The translations under genes and the position numbers were made by a program. From Nitrosomonas sp. (GTDB lineage: Bacteria > Pseudomonadota > Gammaproteobacteria > Burkholderiales > Nitrosomonadaceae): a stretch of DNA of 64,000 nucleotides. Shown in pieces: positions 56,594-64,000 of the stretch (position 1 is its first letter; every line of letters starts with the position of its first letter). The notes beneath the pieces were generated by a model that was not told where the DNA came from, did not search any database, and saw only the letters and a list, made by a program, of their open reading frames with translations. The stretch lies in assembly GCA_024281825.1 (NCBI GenBank), contig JAMWZY010000005.1:124001-188000 (forward strand), in the 5' to 3' direction.

Positions 56594-57562
56594 ATGGTAT
56601 TACCATTGGTAACTGAGTTTGGTCATGGCATCAGTGCCATTGATGCACAATATCATCGGCCTGGTCGTGCTGCCATTCATTTGCTCGTTGAACAAGGTAT
56701 GGCGGCATTGATCGATACCGGAACGAATTTTTCCATACCGGGTGTAGTTGATGTCCTCAAGTCAAAGCGCATTCCACTTGAGAATATTGCTTATGTTATC
56801 TTGACGCATATTCACCTGGATCATGCGGGCGGCGCGAGCGAATGTATGCGACTTTTTCCCAATGCGAGACTGGTGGTGCATCCGCGCGGGGCTAGCCATA
56901 TGATTAACCCAACCCGATTAGTGGCAGGTGCTTCTAGCGTGTATGGTGCAGAAGAGTTTAAGCGTGTGTATGGCGAAATTCGATGTATTGATGAGTATAG
57001 GATTATCGAGGCACCCGATAATCATTGTATTGATCTGAATGGCCGGTTACTACGCTTCCTGGATACACCGGGACATGCGCGCCATCATGTTTGTATTTAT
57101 GACGAGCGTAGCCAGAGTATGTTTACCGGTGATACATTTGGCGTGTCATATCGAGAGTTTGATGTGAGTGGAATGGAATTTGTTTTTCCTACTACTTCGC
57201 CGGTGCAATTTGATCCAGATGCAGCCCATGCTTCAGTCGATCGAATCATGAGTTTTAAACCCCAATTTGCTTATCTAACACACTACAGCCGTATTACGCA
57301 TTTGGAGCAGCATGCGAATGCGATGCACCGTTTGATCGATGCGCATGTCGCCATCGCACAAAACGTCAACACGCCGCAATCAGATCGGCAATCGGTTATT
57401 TCAGAAGGACTAAGAGCATTATTCAAACAATGTCTGTCGGCCCACGATTGTCGTTTATCTGAAGTGGAGATTAACCAATTATTACGATCGGATATCAAAC
57501 TTAATGCTCAAGGTTTAGTTTACTGGTTGGATCACCCGACAGAACGGTTTAAAAGTATTTAA
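56594..57562 (+). CDS. Metallo-beta-lactamase-fold hydrolase
   Basis: A 322-residue protein with the signature HIHLDHAGGA (dizinc or diiron His-x-His-x-Asp-His), LDTPGHARHHVCIYD and MFTGDTFG as further ligands, and a C-terminal helical part (INQLLRSDIKLNAQGLVYWL) specific to this subfamily. The substrate is not known; similar proteins are glyoxalase II-like thioesterases. It begins 41 bases after acs and may be co-transcribed. Confidence 0.85.
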   Translation: MVLPLVTEFGHGISAIDAQYHRPGRAAIHLLVEQGMAALIDTGTNFSIPGVVDVLKSKRIPLENIAYVILTHIHLDHAGGASECMRLFPNARLVVHPRGASHMINPTRLVAGASSVYGAEEFKRVYGEIRCIDEYRIIEAPDNHCIDLNGRLLRFLDTPGHARHHVCIYDERSQSMFTGDTFGVSYREFDVSGMEFVFPTTSPVQFDPDAAHASVDRIMSFKPQFAYLTHYSRITHLEQHANAMHRLIDAHVAIAQNVNTPQSDRQSVISEGLRALFKQCLSAHDCRLSEVEINQLLRSDIKLNAQGLVYWLDHPTERFKSI

Positions 57563-57738
57563 GTGTATGGTTTTTCAAAGTGTCTGAGAGAAATCACTAA
57601 CAATTGCTTTCGTTACTCAACTTTCTGAAGGAGAAATTGCGGACGATAGAGCAGATAGACTGGATTAGAATACTAGAATAAGCGTTCCCCTCTCTCCAGA
57701 TTTGCTTGGTAATCAAAAAGCACGTGGGATTCACTTTG

Positions 57739-58791
57739 CTAGAGTTTTAAGGTTGGATGATGGTCAATTGTAGAAAGTGCTGTCAAATTCCAGCGCGGGT
57801 GGATGGTAAAGCTACGCGCTGATTGCGGCATGATATGGTTTTCTTGTGCGGTTAATCGCAAAGCGCCTGCTAAGGCAATCATTGCGCCATTATCGGTGCA
57901 GAATTCTAATTCGGGATAGAAGACAGTCGCTCCAGCGAGCGTTGCTTTAGTGCTGAGGTTGTGACGCAATTGATCATTGGCACCTACGCCACCTGCTACA
58001 ACTAATTGTTTTAGGCCGGTTTGTGATAGGGCAGTTAAGGATTTTTCTACTAAGACTTCGACAATCGCATCTTGAAAGGCCAAAGCAATGTCTGCGCGCG
58101 TTTGTGGGGTTAGTTCGTGCTTATTGATTAACGTCAGGACGGCTGTTTTTAAACCGCTGAAGCTAAAATTGAGATCTTTACTATTCAGCATCGGTCTCGG
58201 TAGCTTGAAACGTCCAGATTGTCCTTGATGTGCAAGTTTTGATAAGGCTGCACCACCGGGATATCCTAGGCCGAGTAGCTTGGCAGTTTTGTCAAACGCT
58301 TCACCGGCTGCGTCATCGACAGTTTCACCCAATAACACATATTGACCGACTGCACTGACTTGCATCAGTTGTGTGTGCCCTCCCGATACTAGCAATGCAA
58401 TGAAAGGAAAGTCTGGAGCGGGTTTCGATAATAAGGGAGATAGCAGATGTCCTTCCAAATGGTGTATACCGATGGCTGGGATATTCAGTGCAAAGCTCAG
58501 TGCAGCACCGACGCTGGCACCAACTAATAACGCACCTGCTAAGCCAGGGCCCTGCGTATACGCGATAGCGTTGATTTGATTTAATGTGCGATTGGCAGAA
58601 AGCAACGTTTGTTGAATGAGTGGCAGAATGTGTCGGATATGATCACGCGATGCTAATTCTGGTACAACACCGCCATATTCACTATGCATTGCGATCTGTG
58701 AGTGCAGTGCGTGACTAAGTAAGCAGTGTTGCGTGTCAAAAAGTGCTATTCCCGTTTCATCACAGGAAGTTTCGATACCTAAAACAAGCAT
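57739..58791 (-). CDS. tsaD: tRNA N6-threonylcarbamoyladenosine transferase
   Basis: About 350 residues from the ATG at 58791, where the family N terminus [18 protein letters not shown] begins; the frame is open for 19 further codons but that part is not conserved. The iron-binding motif HHLEGH and the ASKH-fold blocks [11 protein letters not shown] and [13 protein letters not shown] are present. TsaD completes t6A37 synthesis with TsaB/C/E. It is divergent from the rpsU operon, the common arrangement. Confidence 0.95.
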   Translation of the reverse strand: MLVLGIETSCDETGIALFDTQHCLLSHALHSQIAMHSEYGGVVPELASRDHIRHILPLIQQTLLSANRTLNQINAIAYTQGPGLAGALLVGASVGAALSFALNIPAIGIHHLEGHLLSPLLSKPAPDFPFIALLVSGGHTQLMQVSAVGQYVLLGETVDDAAGEAFDKTAKLLGLGYPGGAALSKLAHQGQSGRFKLPRPMLNSKDLNFSFSGLKTAVLTLINKHELTPQTRADIALAFQDAIVEVLVEKSLTALSQTGLKQLVVAGGVGANDQLRHNLSTKATLAGATVFYPELEFCTDNGAMIALAGALRLTAQENHIMPQSARSFTIHPRWNLTALSTIDHHPTLKL

Positions 58792-58812
58792 GGGAAAAAT
58801 AAGTTGTTTTTC

Positions 58813-58842
58813 TTGGAGAGGCAATATTGTTGATGTTATAAT
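58813..58842 (+). promoter_or_regulatory. Candidate sigma-70 promoter of the rpsU operon
   Basis: TTGGAG at 58813-58818 and TATAAT at 58837-58842 with an 18-base spacer, about 75 bases before the rpsU start. It lies just inside the tsaD upstream region on the opposite strand. Visual prediction. Confidence 0.5.
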
Positions 58843-58915
58843 TCGCAACTTTTCGTTTCATCAGTTGTTTTTGCTTATTATTTATATTATATAGTAATTA
58901 ATCTAAAGGAGATTT

Positions 58916-59128
58916 ATGACGTCCATTAAAGTTAAGGAAAATGAACCATTTGAAGTTGCAATGCGACGATTTAAACGGTCTATTGAAAAAACAGGTATTT
59001 TGACAGAATTGCGTGCCCGTGAGTTTTACGAAAAACCCACCACCGAGCGTAAGCGTAAATTAGCTGCCGCTGTCAAACGTAATTACAAACGTTTGCGTAG
59101 TCAGTTGTTACCTCCTAAACTTTATTGA
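58916..59128 (+). CDS. rpsU: 30S ribosomal protein S21
   Basis: 70 residues: [19 protein letters not shown], then [20 protein letters not shown] and a basic C terminus. Standard length. The ribosome site AAAGGAG is strong. It is the first gene of the macromolecular synthesis operon with yqeY, dnaG and rpoD, linking translation, replication and transcription. Confidence 0.97.
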   Translation: MTSIKVKENEPFEVAMRRFKRSIEKTGILTELRAREFYEKPTTERKRKLAAAVKRNYKRLRSQLLPPKLY

Positions 59129-59222
59129 CATTCATATTAGGTAATAAGCGAAACGAATAAAATTTCCATGCTTGATTGCATAGCATGGATTCCTCTTCAT
59201 TTGTTGCTTCACGGTATTTCTA

Positions 59223-59669
59223 ATGAGTTTAAAACAAAAGATTACTGACGATATGAAAGCGGCCATGCGCTCGGGTGACATTAAGCGGCGCGATACGATC
59301 CGTTTACTGCAAGCCGCAATCAAGCAGCGCGAGGTTGATGAGCGCATTGTGCTCGATGATGCTGCTATCATTATTGTGATCGAGAAAATGCTTAAGCAGC
59401 GCAAAGATTCTATCACGCAATATGAAGCGGCACAGCGAATGGATTTGGCCGATATTGAAAAAGGGGAAGTGTCGATTTTAATGGACTACATGCCTCAACC
59501 GCTGAGTGATGCAGAAATAATCGCATTGATTACAGAAACGATTGCTGCATCAGGTGCCCAGGGTGTAAGAGACATGGGGAAAGTAATGTCGATATTGAAG
59601 CCCGAGCTTGCCGGACGTGCTGATATGGCCAAGGTGTCGGTCTTAATCAAAGAAAGATTATCGGGCTGA
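59223..59669 (+). CDS. yqeY: GatB/YqeY domain protein
   Basis: A 148-residue protein with the YqeY block SLKQKITDDMKAAMRSGDIK and RRDTIRLLQAAIKQREVDER. The C-terminal half (GVRDMGKVMSILKPELAGRA) resembles the tRNA-binding tail of GatB. Function is not established; it may act as a chaperone-like partner in tRNA amidation. It sits between rpsU and dnaG, as in many beta- and gammaproteobacteria. Confidence 0.92.
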   Translation: MSLKQKITDDMKAAMRSGDIKRRDTIRLLQAAIKQREVDERIVLDDAAIIIVIEKMLKQRKDSITQYEAAQRMDLADIEKGEVSILMDYMPQPLSDAEIIALITETIAASGAQGVRDMGKVMSILKPELAGRADMAKVSVLIKERLSG

Positions 59670-59757
59670 AGTTCGTATTGAAAAGCACAGTTGGACAGTT
59701 TTGTGAAATTTGTCCGTGTGTCTTTATAATTTTGCTGAGTGTTATTGGATTCGCTAA

Positions 59758-61539
59758 ATGATTCCTCAGTCTTTCATTCTTGATCTTCTGAATCGTATCG
59801 ATATTGTTGATGCAATTGATCGGTACATTCCACTGAGAAAAGCAGGTGCCAACTTTATCGCTTGCTGCCCCTTTCACAATGAAAAAACGCCTTCCTTTAC
59901 AGTCAGTCAGTCCAAGCAATTTTATCATTGCTTTGGTTGTGGGGTACACGGGAACGCGATTAGTTTTTTAATGGAATACAATGGCTTAAGCTTTACTGAT
60001 GCAGTAAGTCAATTGGCCGAATATGCTGGGATGCAAATGCCTGTGCCGATGAATTTACCAGATCCCAATGGAAGCTCTGGATCTTCAGAAGAATTTGAGC
60101 AAAACCGAGCTAGTATTTCGACACAGGATTTGCATCAAGCTTTGCAAGTTGCAGCCCAGTTCTACAAGTCGCAGCTTAAATTATCGGAAAAAGCGATTTT
60201 TTATCTAAAAAAGCGTGGATTATCTGGTAAAACTGCAGCTCGATTTGGTATCGGATATGCACCCGCAGGTTGGCAGGGTTTGAGTGCTGTATTTCCTGAC
60301 TACAAATCGGAACAAACGCGAAGTATACTGCAGCAGGTAGGGTTAGTGATCGTCGATGAAGATAAGCAGTATGACCGTTTTAGAGATCGAATTATGTTTC
60401 CGATCGTTAATTTAAAGGGTTACATCATTGGTTTTGGTGGTCGGGTAATTGAGCAAGGTGAGCCTAAGTATTTAAATTCTCCGGAAACAGTACTTTTTGG
60501 TAAAGGACGAGAACTTTACCATCTCTTCTTAGCCCGCCGTGCTATTCGTGAAGTCGATCGTGTTATCGTTGTCGAAGGTTATATGGATGTTATTGCATTG
60601 TCGCAACATGGCATTGATTATGTGGTTGCTACTCTTGGTACAGCCATCACGAGTTTTCAAATACAACGATTGATGCGTCAAACCGATAACATTATTTTTT
60701 GCTTTGATGGCGACAATGCTGGACGTAAGGCTGCATGGCGTGCTTTAGAAAATAGTTTGGAGTTTTTATCGGATAATAAGTATTTAAGTTTTCTTTTTTT
60801 GCCTGAAGGGGAAGACCCAGATAGTTATGTGAGCCGCAATGGTAAAGAATTATTTGAGCAACAACTAAAGCTTGCTACGCCTTTGTCTGAGTTTATGTTC
60901 AAAGAACTATGCTTGGATATCGATCTGCAAACCAGTGAGGGTAGGGCAAGATTAATTCATCAAACAAAACCATTATTACAGCAAATTAAAGCGCCTGCAT
61001 TGGTTTCGATACTTTTGAAGAAGCTAGAGGAACTCAGTGGGATTAGCCAAAATCAAGTGGTAGGCTTGATGCAATTAAAGCCCCTATTAAAAAAAGCGAA
61101 CACCCAACAGGACCATGTTGCGAGGCAGTTGATTACGCCCTATCGGCGTATCATTATGATGTTATTGTGCAGACCGAGCTATCTCGAGAAACTCGATCGA
61201 GAATTATTGGTCGAATGTGATGAAACCAAGCAGGAACAGGGTGCATTGAAAGCGCTGGTTGATTTGTTGGATAAAAACTTGCATCTAACTGAAAATCCAT
61301 TGACACATTCTATTTTGACTTATTTTAATGATACTCCATATAAAACTCTGCTGGAGAGTATTGAAAGTGAGGTATTAAAATGGGATGATATGATTGATTT
61401 AGAAGTGGAATTTATGGGAGCACAACAATTGCTGCAACAAGTGCAACGAAATAAGCGTATGACCGAATTGCATAGTAAATCGTTAGCGCAATTGACAGAT
61501 GAAGAAAAACGAGAATTACAACAACTGACTTCGTTTTAA
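59758..61539 (+). CDS. dnaG: DNA primase
   Basis: 593 residues. The N-terminal CHC2 zinc ribbon uses Cys37, His40, Cys58 and Cys61 (CCPFHNEK ... CFGCG). The RNA polymerase domain with TOPRIM motif VVEGYMDVIAL and the metal-binding FCFDGDNAGRKAA follows, then the C-terminal DnaB-binding helices. It synthesises primers for replication. Standard length. Confidence 0.97.
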   Translation: MIPQSFILDLLNRIDIVDAIDRYIPLRKAGANFIACCPFHNEKTPSFTVSQSKQFYHCFGCGVHGNAISFLMEYNGLSFTDAVSQLAEYAGMQMPVPMNLPDPNGSSGSSEEFEQNRASISTQDLHQALQVAAQFYKSQLKLSEKAIFYLKKRGLSGKTAARFGIGYAPAGWQGLSAVFPDYKSEQTRSILQQVGLVIVDEDKQYDRFRDRIMFPIVNLKGYIIGFGGRVIEQGEPKYLNSPETVLFGKGRELYHLFLARRAIREVDRVIVVEGYMDVIALSQHGIDYVVATLGTAITSFQIQRLMRQTDNIIFCFDGDNAGRKAAWRALENSLEFLSDNKYLSFLFLPEGEDPDSYVSRNGKELFEQQLKLATPLSEFMFKELCLDIDLQTSEGRARLIHQTKPLLQQIKAPALVSILLKKLEELSGISQNQVVGLMQLKPLLKKANTQQDHVARQLITPYRRIIMMLLCRPSYLEKLDRELLVECDETKQEQGALKALVDLLDKNLHLTENPLTHSILTYFNDTPYKTLLESIESEVLKWDDMIDLEVEFMGAQQLLQQVQRNKRMTELHSKSLAQLTDEEKRELQQLTSF

Positions 61540-61570
61540 ATCTATAGAGTAATTTTTAAGTAATTGCTTA

Positions 61571-61599
61571 ATGTCAGCATTACCAGCTTTTGTTATAAT
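61571..61599 (+). promoter_or_regulatory. Candidate internal promoter of rpoD
   Basis: TATAAT at 61594-61599 with a weak ATGTCA at 61571-61576, spacer 17, about 52 bases before the rpoD start. An internal promoter before rpoD is known in E. coli. Prediction by eye. Confidence 0.35.
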
Positions 61600-61651
61600 C
61601 AACGGCTTTTAATTTTTTTAAAATCCATATTAATAAAGTTTGGAATTCAAT

Positions 61652-63988
61652 ATGCCAAGAAAAAAGGAACTCAAAGCTAAAAGTGATGGGGTTGATGTTG
61701 CTACAAAAATAATAATTAAAAAGGCAAAAGATATTGATAAGAAAATGATTAAAAAAGAAAAAGAAAAAGAAAAAGAAAAAGAAAAAGAAAAAGATAACGT
61801 AACCAGTACGGCCGAAGATAAAATAAGTAAAAGCTCTAAAGTGGTTTCCAAAATAGAAAAAGCAACAAAAACGAAAACGGTAAAGAACGAAATAACATTT
61901 ATTCATGACGATGCTTTAGATTTGGAGAGTACCTCTATAGAAACCGATAGTAGCTTGGATAAAATTGCCGAGGTTGCTTTTGACGAAAGTGTCGATACAG
62001 CGGTTAACAATAAAAAGGGCAGAGGAAGGACCGCTAAGAAAGCAAAATCTGCTTCGGATAGAGATTTAACTAATGAATTAGAACCTTCTTTATCTGTTGG
62101 GCAAAGCGCAGCTTTACTACAAGATATCGAAGCGCGCCGGATGCGCCTGAAGATCTTAATTGGATTGGGTAAAGAGCGGGGTTATTTGACTTATGCAGAG
62201 ATCAATGATCATCTGCCTGACGACATGCTGGATGCCGAGCAAATTGAAGGCATTATCAGCATGATCAACGATATGGGGATTTCCGTACATGATGAAGCAC
62301 CCGATACGGAGGCGTTACTCATGTCAGATGCTGCTACAACGGTAGCAGATGAAGATGTGGCAGAAGAAGCGGAAGCTGCGCTCTCAACAGTGGATTCCGA
62401 GTTTGGACGAACCACTGATCCTGTGCGAATGTATATGCGAGAAATGGGGTCGGTAGGATTATTGACGCGTGAGAGTGAGATCGAGATCGCTAAACGTATC
62501 GAAGGTGGATTACGTCATATGATTCAAGCGATATCGGCTTGCCCACCTATCATTGCTGGCATTGTTGCTTTAGCGAAAGACATTGAAAAGGATGTGTTGC
62601 GTATTGATGAGGTTGTTGACGGTTTACTGGATGTCAATGCGCAAGATATTATGAATGAAGAGTTCTCAGAAGATTCATTAGTACAAGAATTAGAAGCTAG
62701 TGATCTGGATAGCGGCGATGAAGACGAAGAAGGTGGCGATGCTGCTTCAATTGCAAGCGCTAATCTTTTGAAATTAAAGTCTGATGCGTTAGAACGGTTC
62801 TCTGTCATTTGTGATATTTATGATGAAATGCAGGTGCTACTTGAGAAAAAAGGACCTCATCATGCTGGATATATCGAATTACAGGAAAAAATTTCCGCAG
62901 AATTAATGGCAATCCGGTTTTCTGCAAAAATGGTTGAGAAACTTTGTGACACGCAACGCGATTTGGTCAATAACGTTCGTAGTTATGAACGTAAGATCAT
63001 GGACTTATGTGTAACAAAAACCAAGATGCCGCGTAACTATTTTATCAAATGCTTCCCTGGAAACGAAACGAATCTCGAGTGGATTGACCAGGAAATAAAG
63101 ATGAATAAGCCCTATAGTCAAGCGCTTGAGCACTATAAGCCTGCTATTATGGAAGAACAACAAAACTTGTTGACGTTGAAGGGCGCTATTGGTATACCTA
63201 TCAAGGATTTAAAAGAAATCAACCGCAAGATGTCAACTGGGGAGGCAAAAGCACGCCGCGCTAAACGCGAAATGACAGAAGCTAATTTACGGTTGGTGAT
63301 TTCTATAGCTAAAAAATATACCAATCGTGGATTACAGTTTCTTGATCTGATTCAAGAAGGTAATATTGGTTTGATGAAGGCGGTCGATAAGTTTGAATAT
63401 CGACGTGGTTATAAATTTTCGACTTATGCAACATGGTGGATACGTCAAGCCATTACGCGATCGATTGCTGACCAGGCGCGTACCATACGCATTCCGGTGC
63501 ATATGATCGAAACAATTAATAAGATGAATCGTATCTCACGTCAAATTTTACAAGAAACAGGGCAAGAGCCAGAACCCGCGGTATTGGCTGAAAAAATGGA
63601 AATGCCGGAAGAGAAAATCCGTAAAATACTCAAAATTTCCAAAGAACCTATTTCAATGGAAACCCCGATTGGGGATGATGAAGATTCGCATTTGGGTGAT
63701 TTTATTGAAGATGCAGCAACGATGGCACCATCAGATGCGGCAGTTTATGCGAGTTTGCGAGGTGTAACAAAAGATATTCTGGATTCTTTAACACCGCGTG
63801 AAGCCAAGGTTTTGCGTATGCGCTTTGGCATAGAGATGAACACAGATCATACGTTAGAAGAAGTTGGTAGGCAATTTGACGTTACGCGAGAACGTATTCG
63901 CCAAATTGAAGCCAAAGCGTTGAGAAAGCTTCGGCATCCAGCACGTTCTGAACGTTTACGAAGTTTCTTAGATACAGGTAACACTTAA
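61652..63988 (+). CDS. rpoD: RNA polymerase sigma factor RpoD (sigma-70)
   Basis: 778 residues from ATG 61652. An unusual lysine/glutamate-rich N-terminal extension includes an uninterrupted [12 protein letters not shown] tract. Then come region 1.1 ([26 protein letters not shown]), region 1.2 ([11 protein letters not shown]), a non-conserved acidic insert, region 2 ([17 protein letters not shown], and [16 protein letters not shown]), region 3, and region 4 ([16 protein letters not shown]). It is the housekeeping sigma factor and ends the MMS operon. The ~150-residue extension before region 1.1 is longer than in E. coli. Confidence 0.97.
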   Translation: MPRKKELKAKSDGVDVATKIIIKKAKDIDKKMIKKEKEKEKEKEKEKDNVTSTAEDKISKSSKVVSKIEKATKTKTVKNEITFIHDDALDLESTSIETDSSLDKIAEVAFDESVDTAVNNKKGRGRTAKKAKSASDRDLTNELEPSLSVGQSAALLQDIEARRMRLKILIGLGKERGYLTYAEINDHLPDDMLDAEQIEGIISMINDMGISVHDEAPDTEALLMSDAATTVADEDVAEEAEAALSTVDSEFGRTTDPVRMYMREMGSVGLLTRESEIEIAKRIEGGLRHMIQAISACPPIIAGIVALAKDIEKDVLRIDEVVDGLLDVNAQDIMNEEFSEDSLVQELEASDLDSGDEDEEGGDAASIASANLLKLKSDALERFSVICDIYDEMQVLLEKKGPHHAGYIELQEKISAELMAIRFSAKMVEKLCDTQRDLVNNVRSYERKIMDLCVTKTKMPRNYFIKCFPGNETNLEWIDQEIKMNKPYSQALEHYKPAIMEEQQNLLTLKGAIGIPIKDLKEINRKMSTGEAKARRAKREMTEANLRLVISIAKKYTNRGLQFLDLIQEGNIGLMKAVDKFEYRRGYKFSTYATWWIRQAITRSIADQARTIRIPVHMIETINKMNRISRQILQETGQEPEPAVLAEKMEMPEEKIRKILKISKEPISMETPIGDDEDSHLGDFIEDAATMAPSDAAVYASLRGVTKDILDSLTPREAKVLRMRFGIEMNTDHTLEEVGRQFDVTRERIRQIEAKALRKLRHPARSERLRSFLDTGNT
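61750..61795 (+). repeat. Hexanucleotide repeat inside rpoD
   Basis: About seven copies of GAAAAA in tandem, encoding alternating Glu and Lys near residues 36-48 of sigma-70. The unit is a multiple of three, so copy-number change alters length without frameshift. Confidence 0.85.
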
Positions 63989-64000
63989 TAAGTAATCCTG

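Noticed and set aside
61580..61906. Minus-strand open frame rich in phenylalanine
   Set aside because: It is the reverse reading of the Lys/Glu repeat in rpoD; the low-complexity tract creates the open frame.
1..64000. CRISPR array, prophage or complete defence island
   Set aside because: No regularly spaced repeats, cas-like genes, phage structural genes or restriction-methylation pairs were seen.

Overview
The window is about 64 kb of a moderately AT-rich proteobacterial chromosome. Gene content points to a betaproteobacterium, most likely of the Nitrosomonas group: the tandem DUF4124 proteins, a CNP1-like lipoprotein, a DUF3501/Fe-S/rubrerythrin cluster, MurU/AmgK, and rsmI divergent from lpoA-yraN. 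No ammonia-oxidation gene or rRNA lies inside the window, so this placement is inference. Most of the window is housekeeping sequence with short intergenic gaps.

Layout. 1-8.2 kb: the 3' end of nikR, a secreted lipase, a translationally coupled Fe-S protein/DUF3501/CNP1 operon behind rubrerythrin, a small island of foreign character (a frameshifted nuclease-like gene and an orphan membrane protein), xthA and two DUF4124 paralogues. 8.3-19.3 kb: glnA, a RecQ helicase without HRDC, pepP, the murU-amgK recycling pair, ubiK, a YifB/ComM ATPase and a TonB-dependent receptor. 19.9-28.5 kb: a PLP aminotransferase, a two-gene surface-polysaccharide module (WecA-like transferase and WbpM/FlaA1-like dehydratase), then ribF-ileS-lspA. 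28.7-34.6 kb: a serralysin-type protease, an IS1595 remnant, a Pro-Arg-His tRNA cluster, dksA, and rpsO-pnp. 34.8-45.7 kb: a dynamin-like GTPase, a DUF502 protein, ygfZ, a TrmA-family RNA methyltransferase, nhaC, a GT-C-like membrane protein, a membrane-anchored methyltransferase and motA-motB.

46-51 kb is the most accessory part. A histidine-rich exported protein and a PepSY protein precede an OmpR-type regulator and sensor kinase. An IS1595-family element follows, with visible inverted repeats, a direct repeat at both flanks and a frameshifted transposase. Next comes a 5'-truncated IS5-family transposase abutting yraN. 51-64 kb: yraN-lpoA divergent from rsmI, pyrC, acs, a metallo-beta-lactamase-fold hydrolase, tsaD, and the macromolecular synthesis operon rpsU-yqeY-dnaG-rpoD, in which rpoD carries an in-frame hexanucleotide repeat.

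I see no CRISPR array, prophage or complete defence island. The strongest leads for something undescribed are the His-rich/PepSY/two-component cluster, the Fe-S/DUF3501/rubrerythrin operon, the frameshifted PD-(D/E)XK-like gene next to an orphan membrane protein, and three strong palindromes that the genes do not explain.
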